From NCBI GenBank assembly GCA_005885325.1, contig VAYX01000098.1, positions 1 to 12,123 of the forward strand: DNA of 12,123 nucleotides, given 5' to 3'. Of the stretch, positions 6,114 through 12,123 are shown piece by piece (within the stretch, counting starts at the first letter, position 1; the number at the start of each line of letters is the position of its first letter). Position numbers and translations under genes: made by a program. This stretch comes from Actinomycetota bacterium (lineage in GTDB: Bacteria; Actinomycetota; UBA4738; HRBIN12). The notes under the pieces were generated by a model. The model made no database searches. It was not told where the DNA came from and worked only from the letters and a program-made list of their open reading frames with translations.

Positions 6114-6688
6114 ACCGGCAACAGGTCGACGGCGTACGTCGACAGGAGCGCGCCTTCCACCTCGTTCGCCAGAGCGAATCGCCGCGACGGATAGCCGTAC
6201 CGACGCGACAGCTGAACATGCTCTTCGCACAGCGGCACGAGCCGGCCGCCGCGGAGCCTCACGACCTCTTCCGCCGTCGATCGGCTGGCGCCCCACTGCC
6301 AGAAGCAGAGATAGCAGACGAGCATGAGGCGTTGCGGGTACGCGAACTGACCGCGATAGCCGAGCTCGTGCTCGACCACCCGGCCCCACAGGGCCACGGT
6401 GCCGACGACCGCGGGGTTCCTGGCCCGATGCAGCACACCCGGGTCCCTCGTGGCGTGGAGCCCGCACGTGCAGCTGGGCTCGGGCCCCCGGTGCCAACGC
6501 CGGCGGGTGCAACTCGCGTGGGCGGGCTCCAGGGGCGGCCAGGGCGGGGCGTTCCCCGCGATGGGGCGCATCCGAAGCTCGGTGCGGCGACGGTTGGAAT
6601 GAAGTGTCCAGACCCGCCAGCCCATGATCGGTTCGGACAGTGTGTGGCCCTCGTGCCGGATGCCGGCCTCGAGGAGCGCCTGGCTCAC
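6110..6688 (-). CDS. Conserved hypothetical Cys/His-rich protein (CxCGxHA motif)
   Basis: 192 residues from GTG 6688, no signal peptide or membrane segment. Two groups of potential zinc ligands are visible: C60-x5-H66 with CTCGLHA (C73, C75, H78), and CYLC (C125, C128) with CEEH (C154, H157), a C-x2-C-x25-C-x2-H pattern as in zinc ribbons or treble clefs. Other conserved-looking parts are GWRVW (23-27), WPP near 50 and VALWGRVVEHELGYR (98-112). I recognise the pattern as a recurring actinobacterial hypothetical but know of no function. The GTG start overlaps the TGA of the upstream 57-codon gene (GTGA), which points to translational coupling; ATG 6625 (MGWRVW) is an alternative start without a ribosome site. 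Its TAG stop overlaps the TAG of the convergent coiled-coil gene within one CTAG. Confidence 0.7.
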   Translation of the reverse strand: MSQALLEAGIRHEGHTLSEPIMGWRVWTLHSNRRRTELRMRPIAGNAPPWPPLEPAHASCTRRRWHRGPEPSCTCGLHATRDPGVLHRARNPAVVGTVALWGRVVEHELGYRGQFAYPQRLMLVCYLCFWQWGASRSTAEEVVRLRGGRLVPLCEEHVQLSRRYGYPSRRFALANEVEGALLSTYAVDLLPV

Positions 6689-6858
6689 GGCGAGGGCGCC
6701 GCGGGCTCGGCGGGGACGGGCTCGGCGGGGACGGGCTCGGCGGCCGGGGCGGGTTCAGCCTGGGGCACCGGCTCGGCCTCCGGCTCCGGCAGGACCTCCG
6801 GTACCGGGATCGAGACCGGCTCCACCTCGAAGACCCGCTTGGGCCGCCCGATGTTCAT
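6685..6858 (-). CDS. Small Pro/Glu-rich protein (57 aa), coupled to downstream gene
   Basis: A 57-residue reading frame beginning MNIGRPKRVFEVEPVSIPVP and continuing as a Pro/Glu/Ala/Val tail (EPVPAEPVPAEP). Support for its being real: an ATG at 6858 with GAAGGAG nine bases upstream (6868-6874), a basic conserved-looking head (GRPKR) followed by an acidic Pro-rich arm, and a TGA overlapping the GTG of the next gene by four bases. I recall similar short 'IGRPKR..EVEP' proteins in actinobacteria, of unknown function. The form (short basic head, extended acidic arm) suggests a protein-binding adaptor; that is inference. It lies 97 bp after the sugar dehydrogenase stop. Confidence 0.75.
   Translation of the reverse strand: MNIGRPKRVFEVEPVSIPVPEVLPEPEAEPVPQAEPAPAAEPVPAEPVPAEPAAPSP
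6703..6743 (-). repeat. 15-bp tandem repeat in the Pro/Glu arm
   Basis: On the plus strand GGGCTCGGCGGGGAC occurs twice in perfect tandem (6703-6717, 6718-6732), followed by a partial third copy. On the coding (minus) strand it encodes the VPAEP repeat of the 57-residue protein. Five-codon units can expand or shrink without changing frame. Confidence 0.8.
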
Positions 6859-6867
6859 GCGTCCACG

Positions 6868-6874
6868 CTCCTTC
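6868..6874 (-). promoter_or_regulatory. Ribosome binding site of the 57-codon gene
   Basis: GAAGGAG nine bases before the ATG at 6858. It is the clearest evidence that the short reading frame is translated, and it would serve the coupled downstream gene as well. Confidence 0.65.
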
Positions 6875-6926
6875 GGGAAGCCGGAGATACCAGCATCCCC
6901 GCGCTCCAGCGTACCGCCGGTCGCCG

Positions 6927-6951
6927 TGAGCGGGAAGGCCCTCCCGCCTCA
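6927..6951 (-). terminator. Possible hairpin terminator after the sugar dehydrogenase
   Basis: TGAG-CGGGA (6927-6935) pairs with TCCCG-CCTCA (6942-6951) around a six-base loop: nine pairs with one bulged base. It lies a few bases past the TGA at 6956-6958. No T-tract follows, so it may be a weak terminator or only an mRNA-end structure. It could separate the dehydrogenase from the peptide/zinc-site pair. Confidence 0.35.
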
Positions 6952-6955
6952 GTGA

Positions 6956-8036
6956 TCAGGACCGCACGAGCTTGTAGATCCCGCCGGAGTCGCTGAAATA
7001 CAGGACCCCGTTCGGCCCGACCTCCATCGACAGCACACCGGAAGGATGCGTGTACGCGATCCGTTGCCCGGTCACGCCGGTTCGCTTGGCGTTCAGCGTG
7101 ACGGCCCTGATCGCACCGGTGTTGTACGCGCCGAAGAACAGCTTGCCGCTGTTCCGAGGGCCGAGGCGGGGCGATCGTCGGGGTGTACCACCGCTTCGGC
7201 CGGACCGGGTTCGGGCCGTCCTGGTTCGTGTTTGCCGGAGACGAACCGCTGCACGTCTCGTTCGGCCCCCACCCGTAGTTGGCGCCCTTGCGGATCAGGT
7301 TGAGCTCGTCGTTGCACGACGGGCCGTTCTCCGTCTCCCACAGCCGGTTCTTGCGAGGGTCGAACGCGAAGCCGAAGGAGTTGCGGATGCCGTAGGCGAA
7401 GATCCGGCTGTTGGCGAAGGGGTTGTCCGACGGAACGCCGCCCGACGGCGTCATCCGAAGGATCTTCCCCCGGTCGTTCTGGGAGGTGTCCTGGGCATTG
7501 GCGGGATTGTGCCCTTCGCCCACGATCGCGTACAGCATCCCGTCGGGGCCGAACAGGATCCTGCCGCCGTTGTGGTAGGGGCTGGAGGAAGCCGGTGTGC
7601 TCAAGATGACGGTCCGGTTGGTTCCCATCCCACCGGAATCGGTCAGCCGGAGGATCTGGTTTTCGAGGGCCCCGGATACCGAGCGGGTGGCGTAGACGTA
7701 GACGTAGGGATCGGTTGGGTACCCGGGGTCGAGCGCGATCCCCAGCATCCCCCGCTCGCCGTCCGCGTTCACGCCGGGCACCGTGTCGAACAGCGAGTCG
7801 GACCCGGTTCCCAGGTCGTGGATCCGGATCTCGCCGGTGGCTTTCTCCACGTACCAGATCCGGTTCCCCGGCCCGAAGGTGAACGCGGTCGGGACGTTCA
7901 GGCTCCCCACCACGAGCTTTGCCCGGATGGCCGGTGCTCCCTGGGCGGGCGTTGCCGGCGACCAGGCGAGCGCCGCAGTCATCGCCGCAGCGCCGGTGAG
8001 CCTGATCCACGTCCGCACGTTCGTCCGTCGTCTCAT
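6956..8036 (-). pseudogene. PQQ-dependent sugar dehydrogenase (GSDH-type), frameshifted
   Basis: Soluble aldose-sugar dehydrogenase family: a six-bladed propeller oxidising sugars with PQQ, exported. A signal peptide (residues ~1-33, AxA-like site near TPAQGAPA) precedes the propeller. Family marks: ADGERGMLGIALDP (91-104), YHNGGRILFGPDGMLY (154-169, with the His expected as catalytic base), YGIRNSFGFAFDP (215-227), ETENG near 235 and GANYGWG (251-257). After TPTIAP (residue 290, ~7167) the frame fails. The C-terminus continues one base over as GKLFFGAYNTGAIRAVTL and later GVLYFSDSGGIYKLV, ending at TGA 6956-6958. The family's Cys loop after TPTIAP (normally TGxxFCxGCGLG) is also missing. A deletion of 3n+2 bases near 7165-7172 explains both. 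Read without correction, the frame runs to 6855 with an unrelated tail. Start ATG 8036 has GAGGAGG six bases upstream. A sequencing or assembly error is possible. Confidence 0.8.
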
Positions 8037-8042
8037 CGTCCG

Positions 8043-8049
8043 CCTCCTC
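8043..8049 (-). promoter_or_regulatory. Strong ribosome binding site of the sugar dehydrogenase
   Basis: GAGGAGG on the minus strand, six bases before ATG 8036. It fixes this start and so sets the distance to the divergent gene at 8064 to only 27 bp. Confidence 0.7.
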
Positions 8050-8063
8050 TAGCATGGGCAGGC

Positions 8064-10352
8064 ATGTCCACCTCCATCTTCGGCAGCGTCGTCCTCCGCA
8101 CCGAAGACCCCCGGTTCCTTCGCGGTCGGGGCCGGTACACGGACAACGTCGATGTCGAGGGTGCGCTCCACGCTTCGTTCGTCCGATCCATGATGGCCCA
8201 TGCCCGGGTGGTGCGGGTGGAAGTCTCGGCGTCGGCCCACATGCCGGGGGTCGCCGCCGTCCTTGGCGCCGCCGACCTCGATCTCGCGCCCCAGCCCCCG
8301 TCGGGCAGCGTGAGCGGCCCGTTCGAGCGGCCGGTGCTGGCTCGGGACACGGTTCGGTTCGTCGGCGAAGCCATCGCGGTTGTCCTGGCCGAGTCGTTGG
8401 GACAAGCGCAGGACGCCGCCGAGAACGTCCAGGTCGAGTACGAGCCGATGCCCGTGGTGGTGGGATCCGAGGCCGCGCTGGCCTCCGGCGCGCCGCTCCT
8501 GTTCCCGGAAGCGGGATCGAACCTCGCCGACGCGTTCGACACGGAGTGGGCCACCGACGTGCTTGCGGAGGCCGACGTCGTGGTCCGGGCCCGTATCGAG
8601 AACCAGCGCGTGGCGCCCGTCCCCATGGAGGCGAACGCGATCCTCGTCGTACCCGAGGACGACGGCCGGCTGACCGTGTGGGTCTCCACCCAGGTGCCGT
8701 TCGACATCCGGAACGACCTGGCCGAGTGGCTGGGCCTGGCGAAGGACCGGGTCCGCGTCATCGCCCCCGACGTCGGTGGCGGCTTCGGAGCCAAGCTGGC
8801 GGTGTATCCGGAGTACCTGGTCTGCGCGGCCGCCGCGGTTCGCACCGCCCGCCCGGTGCGATGGATGGAATCCCGCTCGGAGAGCATGGTGAACATGACG
8901 CACGGCCGGGCGCAGGTCCACGACGTCGAGCTCGGTGCGACACGTGACGGGACGATCGTCGGCCTCCGCGTGGACATCCTCGCCGACATGGGGGCCTACC
9001 CCACGGCCACGTATCTCCCCCCGACGACCCAGATGATGCTGTCGGGCGTGTACCGGATCCCTCGGATTGCCTGCCGGGGACGGTCGGTGGTGACCAACAC
9101 GACGCCGGTGGCGCCATATCGGGGAGCCGGCCGCCCCGAAGCGACCGCGGTTCTTGAGCGGAGCATGGACCTGCTGGCCGCCGAGCTCGGGCTCGATCCC
9201 GCCGAGCTCCGGCGCCGCAACCTGATCCCGCCCGACGCATTCCCGTACGAGACCGCCGTCGGGGCCAGGTACGACGTCGGCGACTACGAGCGGTCCCTCG
9301 ATGAGGCCCTCCGCGCGAGCGGGTACGAGGGATTACGGAAGGAGCAGGCCGAGCGGCGGGCGCGGGGGGATCGGATCCAGCTCGGGATCGGCCTCAGCAC
9401 GTACGTGGAGATCACCGGGTTCGCCCGCGAGTTCGGCTCCGTCGAGGTGCATCCCGATGGCTCGGCGACCGTTCTCACCGGCATCTCCCCTCACGGGCAG
9501 GGCCACGAGACCTCCCTCGGCCAGATCGCCTCGGGCGTCCTCGGCATCCCGATGGACCGCGTTCGGGTGGTGCATTCCGACACGGACCTGGTGCCGAGCG
9601 GTGAGGGCACCTACGGGTCACGCTCGCTCCAGATCGGCGGATCGGCGGTGTGGAACGCGAGCCAGGCCGTCATGGAGAAGGCCAAGCGCGTGGCCGCATA
9701 CCTGCTCGAGGTGGCGGAGGCGGACATCGTCCGGCATGAGGATGGCCGGATCGGCGTCGCCGGGATACCCGATCGGGCGATCACGTGGGGTGAGCTCTCC
9801 GTGGCCGCCGGCGAGTCGCACCGCCTCCCCGAAGGACTGGAGCCCGGGCTCTCGGCATCGGGGAAGTTCAAGCAGCGAGGGTCCACGTTCCCCTTCGGGG
9901 CTCACGTGGCGGTGGTCGAGGTGGACGTGGAGACGGGTGGTGTCCGACCGGTGCTTCACGTGGCCGTCGACGACTGCGGCCGCATCCTGAACCCGCTGCT
10001 CGTCGAGGGACAGGTTCACGGCGGCCTGGCTCAGGGAATCGCCCAGGCCCTGTACGAGTTCGTGGAGTTCGACGAGCTCGGGACCCCGCTCACCTCCAAC
10101 CTCACCGCCTACCTCGTCCCGAGCGCGACCGAGCTCCCCGTGTTCCTCTCCTCCCACACCGAGACCCCAACCCCGCTGAACCCCCTAGGAGCCAAGGGCA
10201 TCGGCGAGGCGGCGACGATCGGCTCGACCCCTGCCGTCCAGAACGCCGTGGTGGACGCCCTGTCACATCTCGGCGTGCGTCACATCGACATGCCCTGTTC
10301 GCCCGAACGGGTATGGAGGGCCATCCGGGGGGCGTTCGGCCGGGTCGGCTAG
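8064..10352 (+). CDS. Xanthine/CO dehydrogenase family molybdopterin-binding large subunit
   Basis: 762 residues, full length for the large subunit of molybdenum hydroxylases. The N-terminal hammerhead domain covers ~18-125 (FVGEAIAVVLAES at 99-111), followed by two molybdopterin-binding halves. Motifs: NQRVAPVPMEAN (180-191), PDVGGGFGAK (235-244), PYRGAGRPEA (351-360), GQGHET (478-483), GAKGIGEA (709-716) with E715 as the expected catalytic Glu. The active-site loop is PYRGAGR, like the form II (CoxL-like) AYRGAGR, not AYxCSFR of true aerobic CO dehydrogenase, so CO oxidation is not supported; the substrate is unknown, perhaps an aldehyde or N-heterocycle. The small 2Fe-2S and medium FAD subunits normally encoded beside it are absent from both flanks. 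Start ATG 8064 fits the family (MST.FG...R.EDPR.L.GRGRY.D); the open frame further upstream is the complement of the dehydrogenase. No strong ribosome site is visible. Confidence 0.9.
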   Translation: MSTSIFGSVVLRTEDPRFLRGRGRYTDNVDVEGALHASFVRSMMAHARVVRVEVSASAHMPGVAAVLGAADLDLAPQPPSGSVSGPFERPVLARDTVRFVGEAIAVVLAESLGQAQDAAENVQVEYEPMPVVVGSEAALASGAPLLFPEAGSNLADAFDTEWATDVLAEADVVVRARIENQRVAPVPMEANAILVVPEDDGRLTVWVSTQVPFDIRNDLAEWLGLAKDRVRVIAPDVGGGFGAKLAVYPEYLVCAAAAVRTARPVRWMESRSESMVNMTHGRAQVHDVELGATRDGTIVGLRVDILADMGAYPTATYLPPTTQMMLSGVYRIPRIACRGRSVVTNTTPVAPYRGAGRPEATAVLERSMDLLAAELGLDPAELRRRNLIPPDAFPYETAVGARYDVGDYERSLDEALRASGYEGLRKEQAERRARGDRIQLGIGLSTYVEITGFAREFGSVEVHPDGSATVLTGISPHGQGHETSLGQIASGVLGIPMDRVRVVHSDTDLVPSGEGTYGSRSLQIGGSAVWNASQAVMEKAKRVAAYLLEVAEADIVRHEDGRIGVAGIPDRAITWGELSVAAGESHRLPEGLEPGLSASGKFKQRGSTFPFGAHVAVVEVDVETGGVRPVLHVAVDDCGRILNPLLVEGQVHGGLAQGIAQALYEFVEFDELGTPLTSNLTAYLVPSATELPVFLSSHTETPTPLNPLGAKGIGEAATIGSTPAVQNAVVDALSHLGVRHIDMPCSPERVWRAIRGAFGRVG

Positions 10353-10412
10353 CCATTTCTGTCTAGACCGCCACTCCAGAAGTCGGGTGGTTCGAGCCGA
10401 AAATCAAAGCAG

Positions 10413-10979
10413 ATGTTCAAGCATGCCAACCGCGGAGCCCTCCCCGCCATGCTCGTGCTCGGCGTGCTCATCGGCGCCAGCCTGGCGGTGGCCAGCCCAT
10501 CCCGGCCGAACAGGGTCCTGCCGTCGGCCAGCCCACCGGTCGTGGCTGCCCCGCAAGGCCCCGGCGAGGACGGGGAGGCGGCGGGATCCGAAAGCACCAC
10601 CGAGCCTCACGCGTGCGCCCATGCGATCGCCGCCCTGGCCCAGGGGGACCACGGCCTCTCGCACGCCATCGCCCGGGTCCTGTCGAAGTGCAAGGAGAAC
10701 CCGCAGGCCCCGGGGCTGGTGAACGCGCTGCTCCACCGGCCGGGGACCGCCGAGAAGGGTGGCGGCGCGTCGCCCCATGCCGGCGGTGCCGAAGGGGGCG
10801 GTGGGTCGGGCAGCGGCGGCGCCTCGGCCGGCTCCGGCGGATCGGAAGGATCCGGCTCCGGGTCGGGCGGCTCCGGGTCGGGCGGCTCCGGGTCGGGCGG
10901 CTCGGGCTCGACCGACGCCGGCAAGGACAACAACGGCAAGGCCAAGGGCCACTACGACGGGAAGGGCAAGAACGGCTGA
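10413..10979 (+). CDS. Secreted Gly/Ser-rich protein, function unknown
   Basis: 188 residues. Signal peptide at 1-28 (hydrophobic 9-27, AVA/SP-like site). Residues ~29-62 are Pro/Ala/Glu-rich. A small helical core (~65-110) has two cysteines, C68 (HACAHAI) and C93 (LSKCKEN), able to form one disulfide. Residues ~117-166 are nearly all Gly and Ser, and the end (167-188) is Lys/Gly/Asn-rich with a basic charge. This suggests an extracellular protein with a flexible linker and a cationic end that may bind wall polymers (inference). Start ATG 10413 leads straight into the signal peptide; no clear ribosome site precedes it. It lies 60 bp after the molybdenum hydroxylase gene, so the two may be co-transcribed, and its stop is 7 bp from the stop of the convergent glycosyltransferase gene. 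Confidence 0.65.
   Translation: MFKHANRGALPAMLVLGVLIGASLAVASPSRPNRVLPSASPPVVAAPQGPGEDGEAAGSESTTEPHACAHAIAALAQGDHGLSHAIARVLSKCKENPQAPGLVNALLHRPGTAEKGGGASPHAGGAEGGGGSGSGGASAGSGGSEGSGSGSGGSGSGGSGSGGSGSTDAGKDNNGKAKGHYDGKGKNG
10854..10898 (+). repeat. 15-bp tandem repeat, three perfect copies
   Basis: GGCTCCGGGTCGGGC is repeated three times without a mismatch (10854-10868, 10869-10883, 10884-10898), then a degenerate fourth. It encodes GSGSG. Identity at the DNA level points to recent expansion or ongoing slippage. Confidence 0.9.
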
Positions 10980-10986
10980 GGCGGCC

Positions 10987-12123
10987 TTAGCGCTTCGTGA
11001 CCGGCTCGCCCGTCCGCGCCAGACGCTCGATCAGATCCGCCGCCCTGACGGTTCCCGGGTCGCTCCGCAGCCTGGACGAGAGGCGTGACAGCTCCGAGGT
11101 CAGCCACTCGTTCGCCAGCAGCCGGTCGATGGCCCCGGTCAGCTCCTCGTCCTGGAAGGCATACGTGGAGAGCCGCACGCCCAATCCGAGCTCGTCGACC
11201 CGCTGGGCATTGTCGTACTGGTCCCAGAACAGGGGAAGGACGACCATGGGCTTCCCGAAGTACCAGCACTCGGTGACCGTGTTGTTCCCCCCGTGGGTGA
11301 TGACCAGATCGACCTGCGGCAGGATGGCCGGCTGAGGGAGGAACTCGGCCCCGACCATGTTGTCCGCCAACGTGATCAGCTCGTGTTGCGGCCCTTTGCT
11401 CACGATGTATCGGTGCGGCGTCTTGGCCAGGACGTCCACCAGACGCTGCATCAGGTCGACGTCGGCCGAGCCGAGCGATCCGAGCGAGAGATAGACCAGG
11501 CCCCCCCGACGGCCCAGCTGATCGTGGTCCCGGTACGTCTGGTCGCTCGATCGGACCGAGGCCTCCAGGCGATGGACGGTCGGCGAGAGTCCGCGTGACC
11601 TTCGGTAGTCGGCCTCCTTTGGGTAGACGTACAGGTTGAGGTAGGGGGACTCCCACAGGTAATCGCGAGGGCCGGGGAGCCCGGGGGCGCCGCAGCTCCG
11701 GAGCCAGGCGTCGAACTCAGCCACCTGGGGCCCGAGCACTCGGTCGTATTCGGACCAGAACGGGTCCCACTCGCTCGAGTCGTCCGCGGGATGGCCGGAG
11801 AACACCGGCGGGATGCCGGGATCCTTCAGCTCGAGGGGGTTGCACGACGTGATGCGGGCCCACGGCCGGCCCGAGGCGGGGATGGCGGCGAACGCCACCA
11901 CGTTGTCCTCGACGATGGCGTCGGGCGCAAGCTCGTCGAAGATCTGGGCCAGGCGGTCATCGACGTACATCGCGCCATCGATCAGCGCCTGCCAGGTGGG
12001 CTTGAGGAACGTCTCGAGCTGCTCGATGGTCGGCTTTCGGAACTCCGGAGCCGTGACGCGGATGAAGTCCTTCCAGAACTGGCCGGGTATCTCCTCAGCC
12101 TCGGGGGGAGGCTGGAGACGCAT
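10987..12123 (-). CDS. MGT/UGT-type glycosyltransferase (GT1), N-terminus outside window
   Basis: 378 residues visible, ending at TAA 10987-10989; the frame is open through the window end. The ATG at 12123 is probably internal, since GT1 enzymes have an N-terminal acceptor domain with a GHxxP-type motif that would lie ~60-70 residues earlier. The C-terminal donor-binding domain is complete: VYLSLGSLGS (210-219), FLPQPAILPQVDLVITHGGN (261-280) with H277-G278-G279, TECWYFGKPMVVLPLFWDQY (284-303), then NAQRV. This is the nucleotide-sugar site of macrolide/UDP-glucuronosyl-type transferases, which add a sugar to a small lipophilic acceptor. Acceptor and donor cannot be told. No biosynthetic gene cluster is visible beside it. 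It is convergent with the secreted Gly/Ser-rich protein gene. Confidence 0.85.
   Translation of the reverse strand: MRLQPPPEAEEIPGQFWKDFIRVTAPEFRKPTIEQLETFLKPTWQALIDGAMYVDDRLAQIFDELAPDAIVEDNVVAFAAIPASGRPWARITSCNPLELKDPGIPPVFSGHPADDSSEWDPFWSEYDRVLGPQVAEFDAWLRSCGAPGLPGPRDYLWESPYLNLYVYPKEADYRRSRGLSPTVHRLEASVRSSDQTYRDHDQLGRRGGLVYLSLGSLGSADVDLMQRLVDVLAKTPHRYIVSKGPQHELITLADNMVGAEFLPQPAILPQVDLVITHGGNNTVTECWYFGKPMVVLPLFWDQYDNAQRVDELGLGVRLSTYAFQDEELTGAIDRLLANEWLTSELSRLSSRLRSDPGTVRAADLIERLARTGEPVTKR

Noticed and set aside
6218..6955. 245-codon plus-strand frame with Gly/Ser/Thr repeats
   Set aside because: It is antisense to the coupled peptide/zinc-site genes; its repeats are the complement of the VPAEP codons and it has no independent coding support.
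6855..7166. C-terminal tail of the uncorrected dehydrogenase frame
   Set aside because: It resembles no part of the family, and the true C-terminal blocks (GKLFFGAYN, GVLYFSDSGGIYKLV) are found one base over; this is a product of the frameshift.
7050..8063. N-terminal extension of the molybdenum hydroxylase frame (to 1100 codons)
   Set aside because: The extension is the complement of the sugar dehydrogenase gene and not protein-like; the family N-terminus begins exactly at ATG 8064.
8064..10352. Assignment as aerobic CO dehydrogenase (coxL)
   Set aside because: The form I active-site motif AYxCSFR is absent (PYRGAGR instead) and no coxM/coxS genes are adjacent.
10607..10945. Minus-strand Pro/Glu/Asp-rich frame opposite the secreted protein
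   Set aside because: The PEPPDPEPPD pattern is the mirror of GGCTCCGGGTCGGGC repeats coding GSGSG; the plus strand has a signal peptide and fits better.

Overview
The window reads as chromosomal DNA of a high-GC bacterium, most likely an uncultured actinobacterium. This is inferred from GC-rich third codon positions, frequent GTG starts and several protein types common in Actinomycetota: a DUF1345 membrane protein, a sensor module typical of actinobacterial signalling proteins, a CxCGxHA-type hypothetical, and an MGT-type glycosyltransferase. No rRNA, tRNA, CRISPR array, insertion sequence or phage gene is visible. The first ~2.3 kb looks poorer in GC than the rest.

Layout. 1-182: no gene, only inverted repeats. 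183-971 (-): an exported metallophosphoesterase that has lost conserved metal-site motifs. 972-1345: divergent regulatory gap. 1346-6113 (+): three genes in a row, namely a membrane-anchored endonuclease/exonuclease/phosphatase (EEP) protein, a DUF1345 membrane protein, and a 951-residue protein with two membrane segments, a sensor-like extracytoplasmic domain and about 600 residues of coiled coil. 6110-6858 (-): a two-gene unit, a 57-residue Pro/Glu-rich peptide whose TGA overlaps the GTG start of a Cys/His-rich protein. 6956-8036 (-): a PQQ-type sugar dehydrogenase broken by a frameshift. 8064-10352 (+): the large molybdopterin subunit of a xanthine/CO dehydrogenase family enzyme, starting only 27 bp from the dehydrogenase start. 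10413-10979 (+): a secreted Gly/Ser-rich protein. 10987-12123 (-): a glycosyltransferase whose N-terminus lies beyond the window.

The genes do not form one recognisable pathway. Many products are exported or membrane-bound. Two oxidoreductase genes face away from each other, but one is damaged and the other lacks its usual partner subunits nearby. The most unusual items are the sensor/coiled-coil protein, whose enzymatic output domain seems replaced by a rod with 20 gap-free heptads followed by three 11-residue repeats, and the tightly coupled peptide/zinc-site gene pair, whose first member is easily missed. Two genes (metallophosphoesterase, sugar dehydrogenase) show decay. All functional statements rest on reading motifs by eye; no database search was run.
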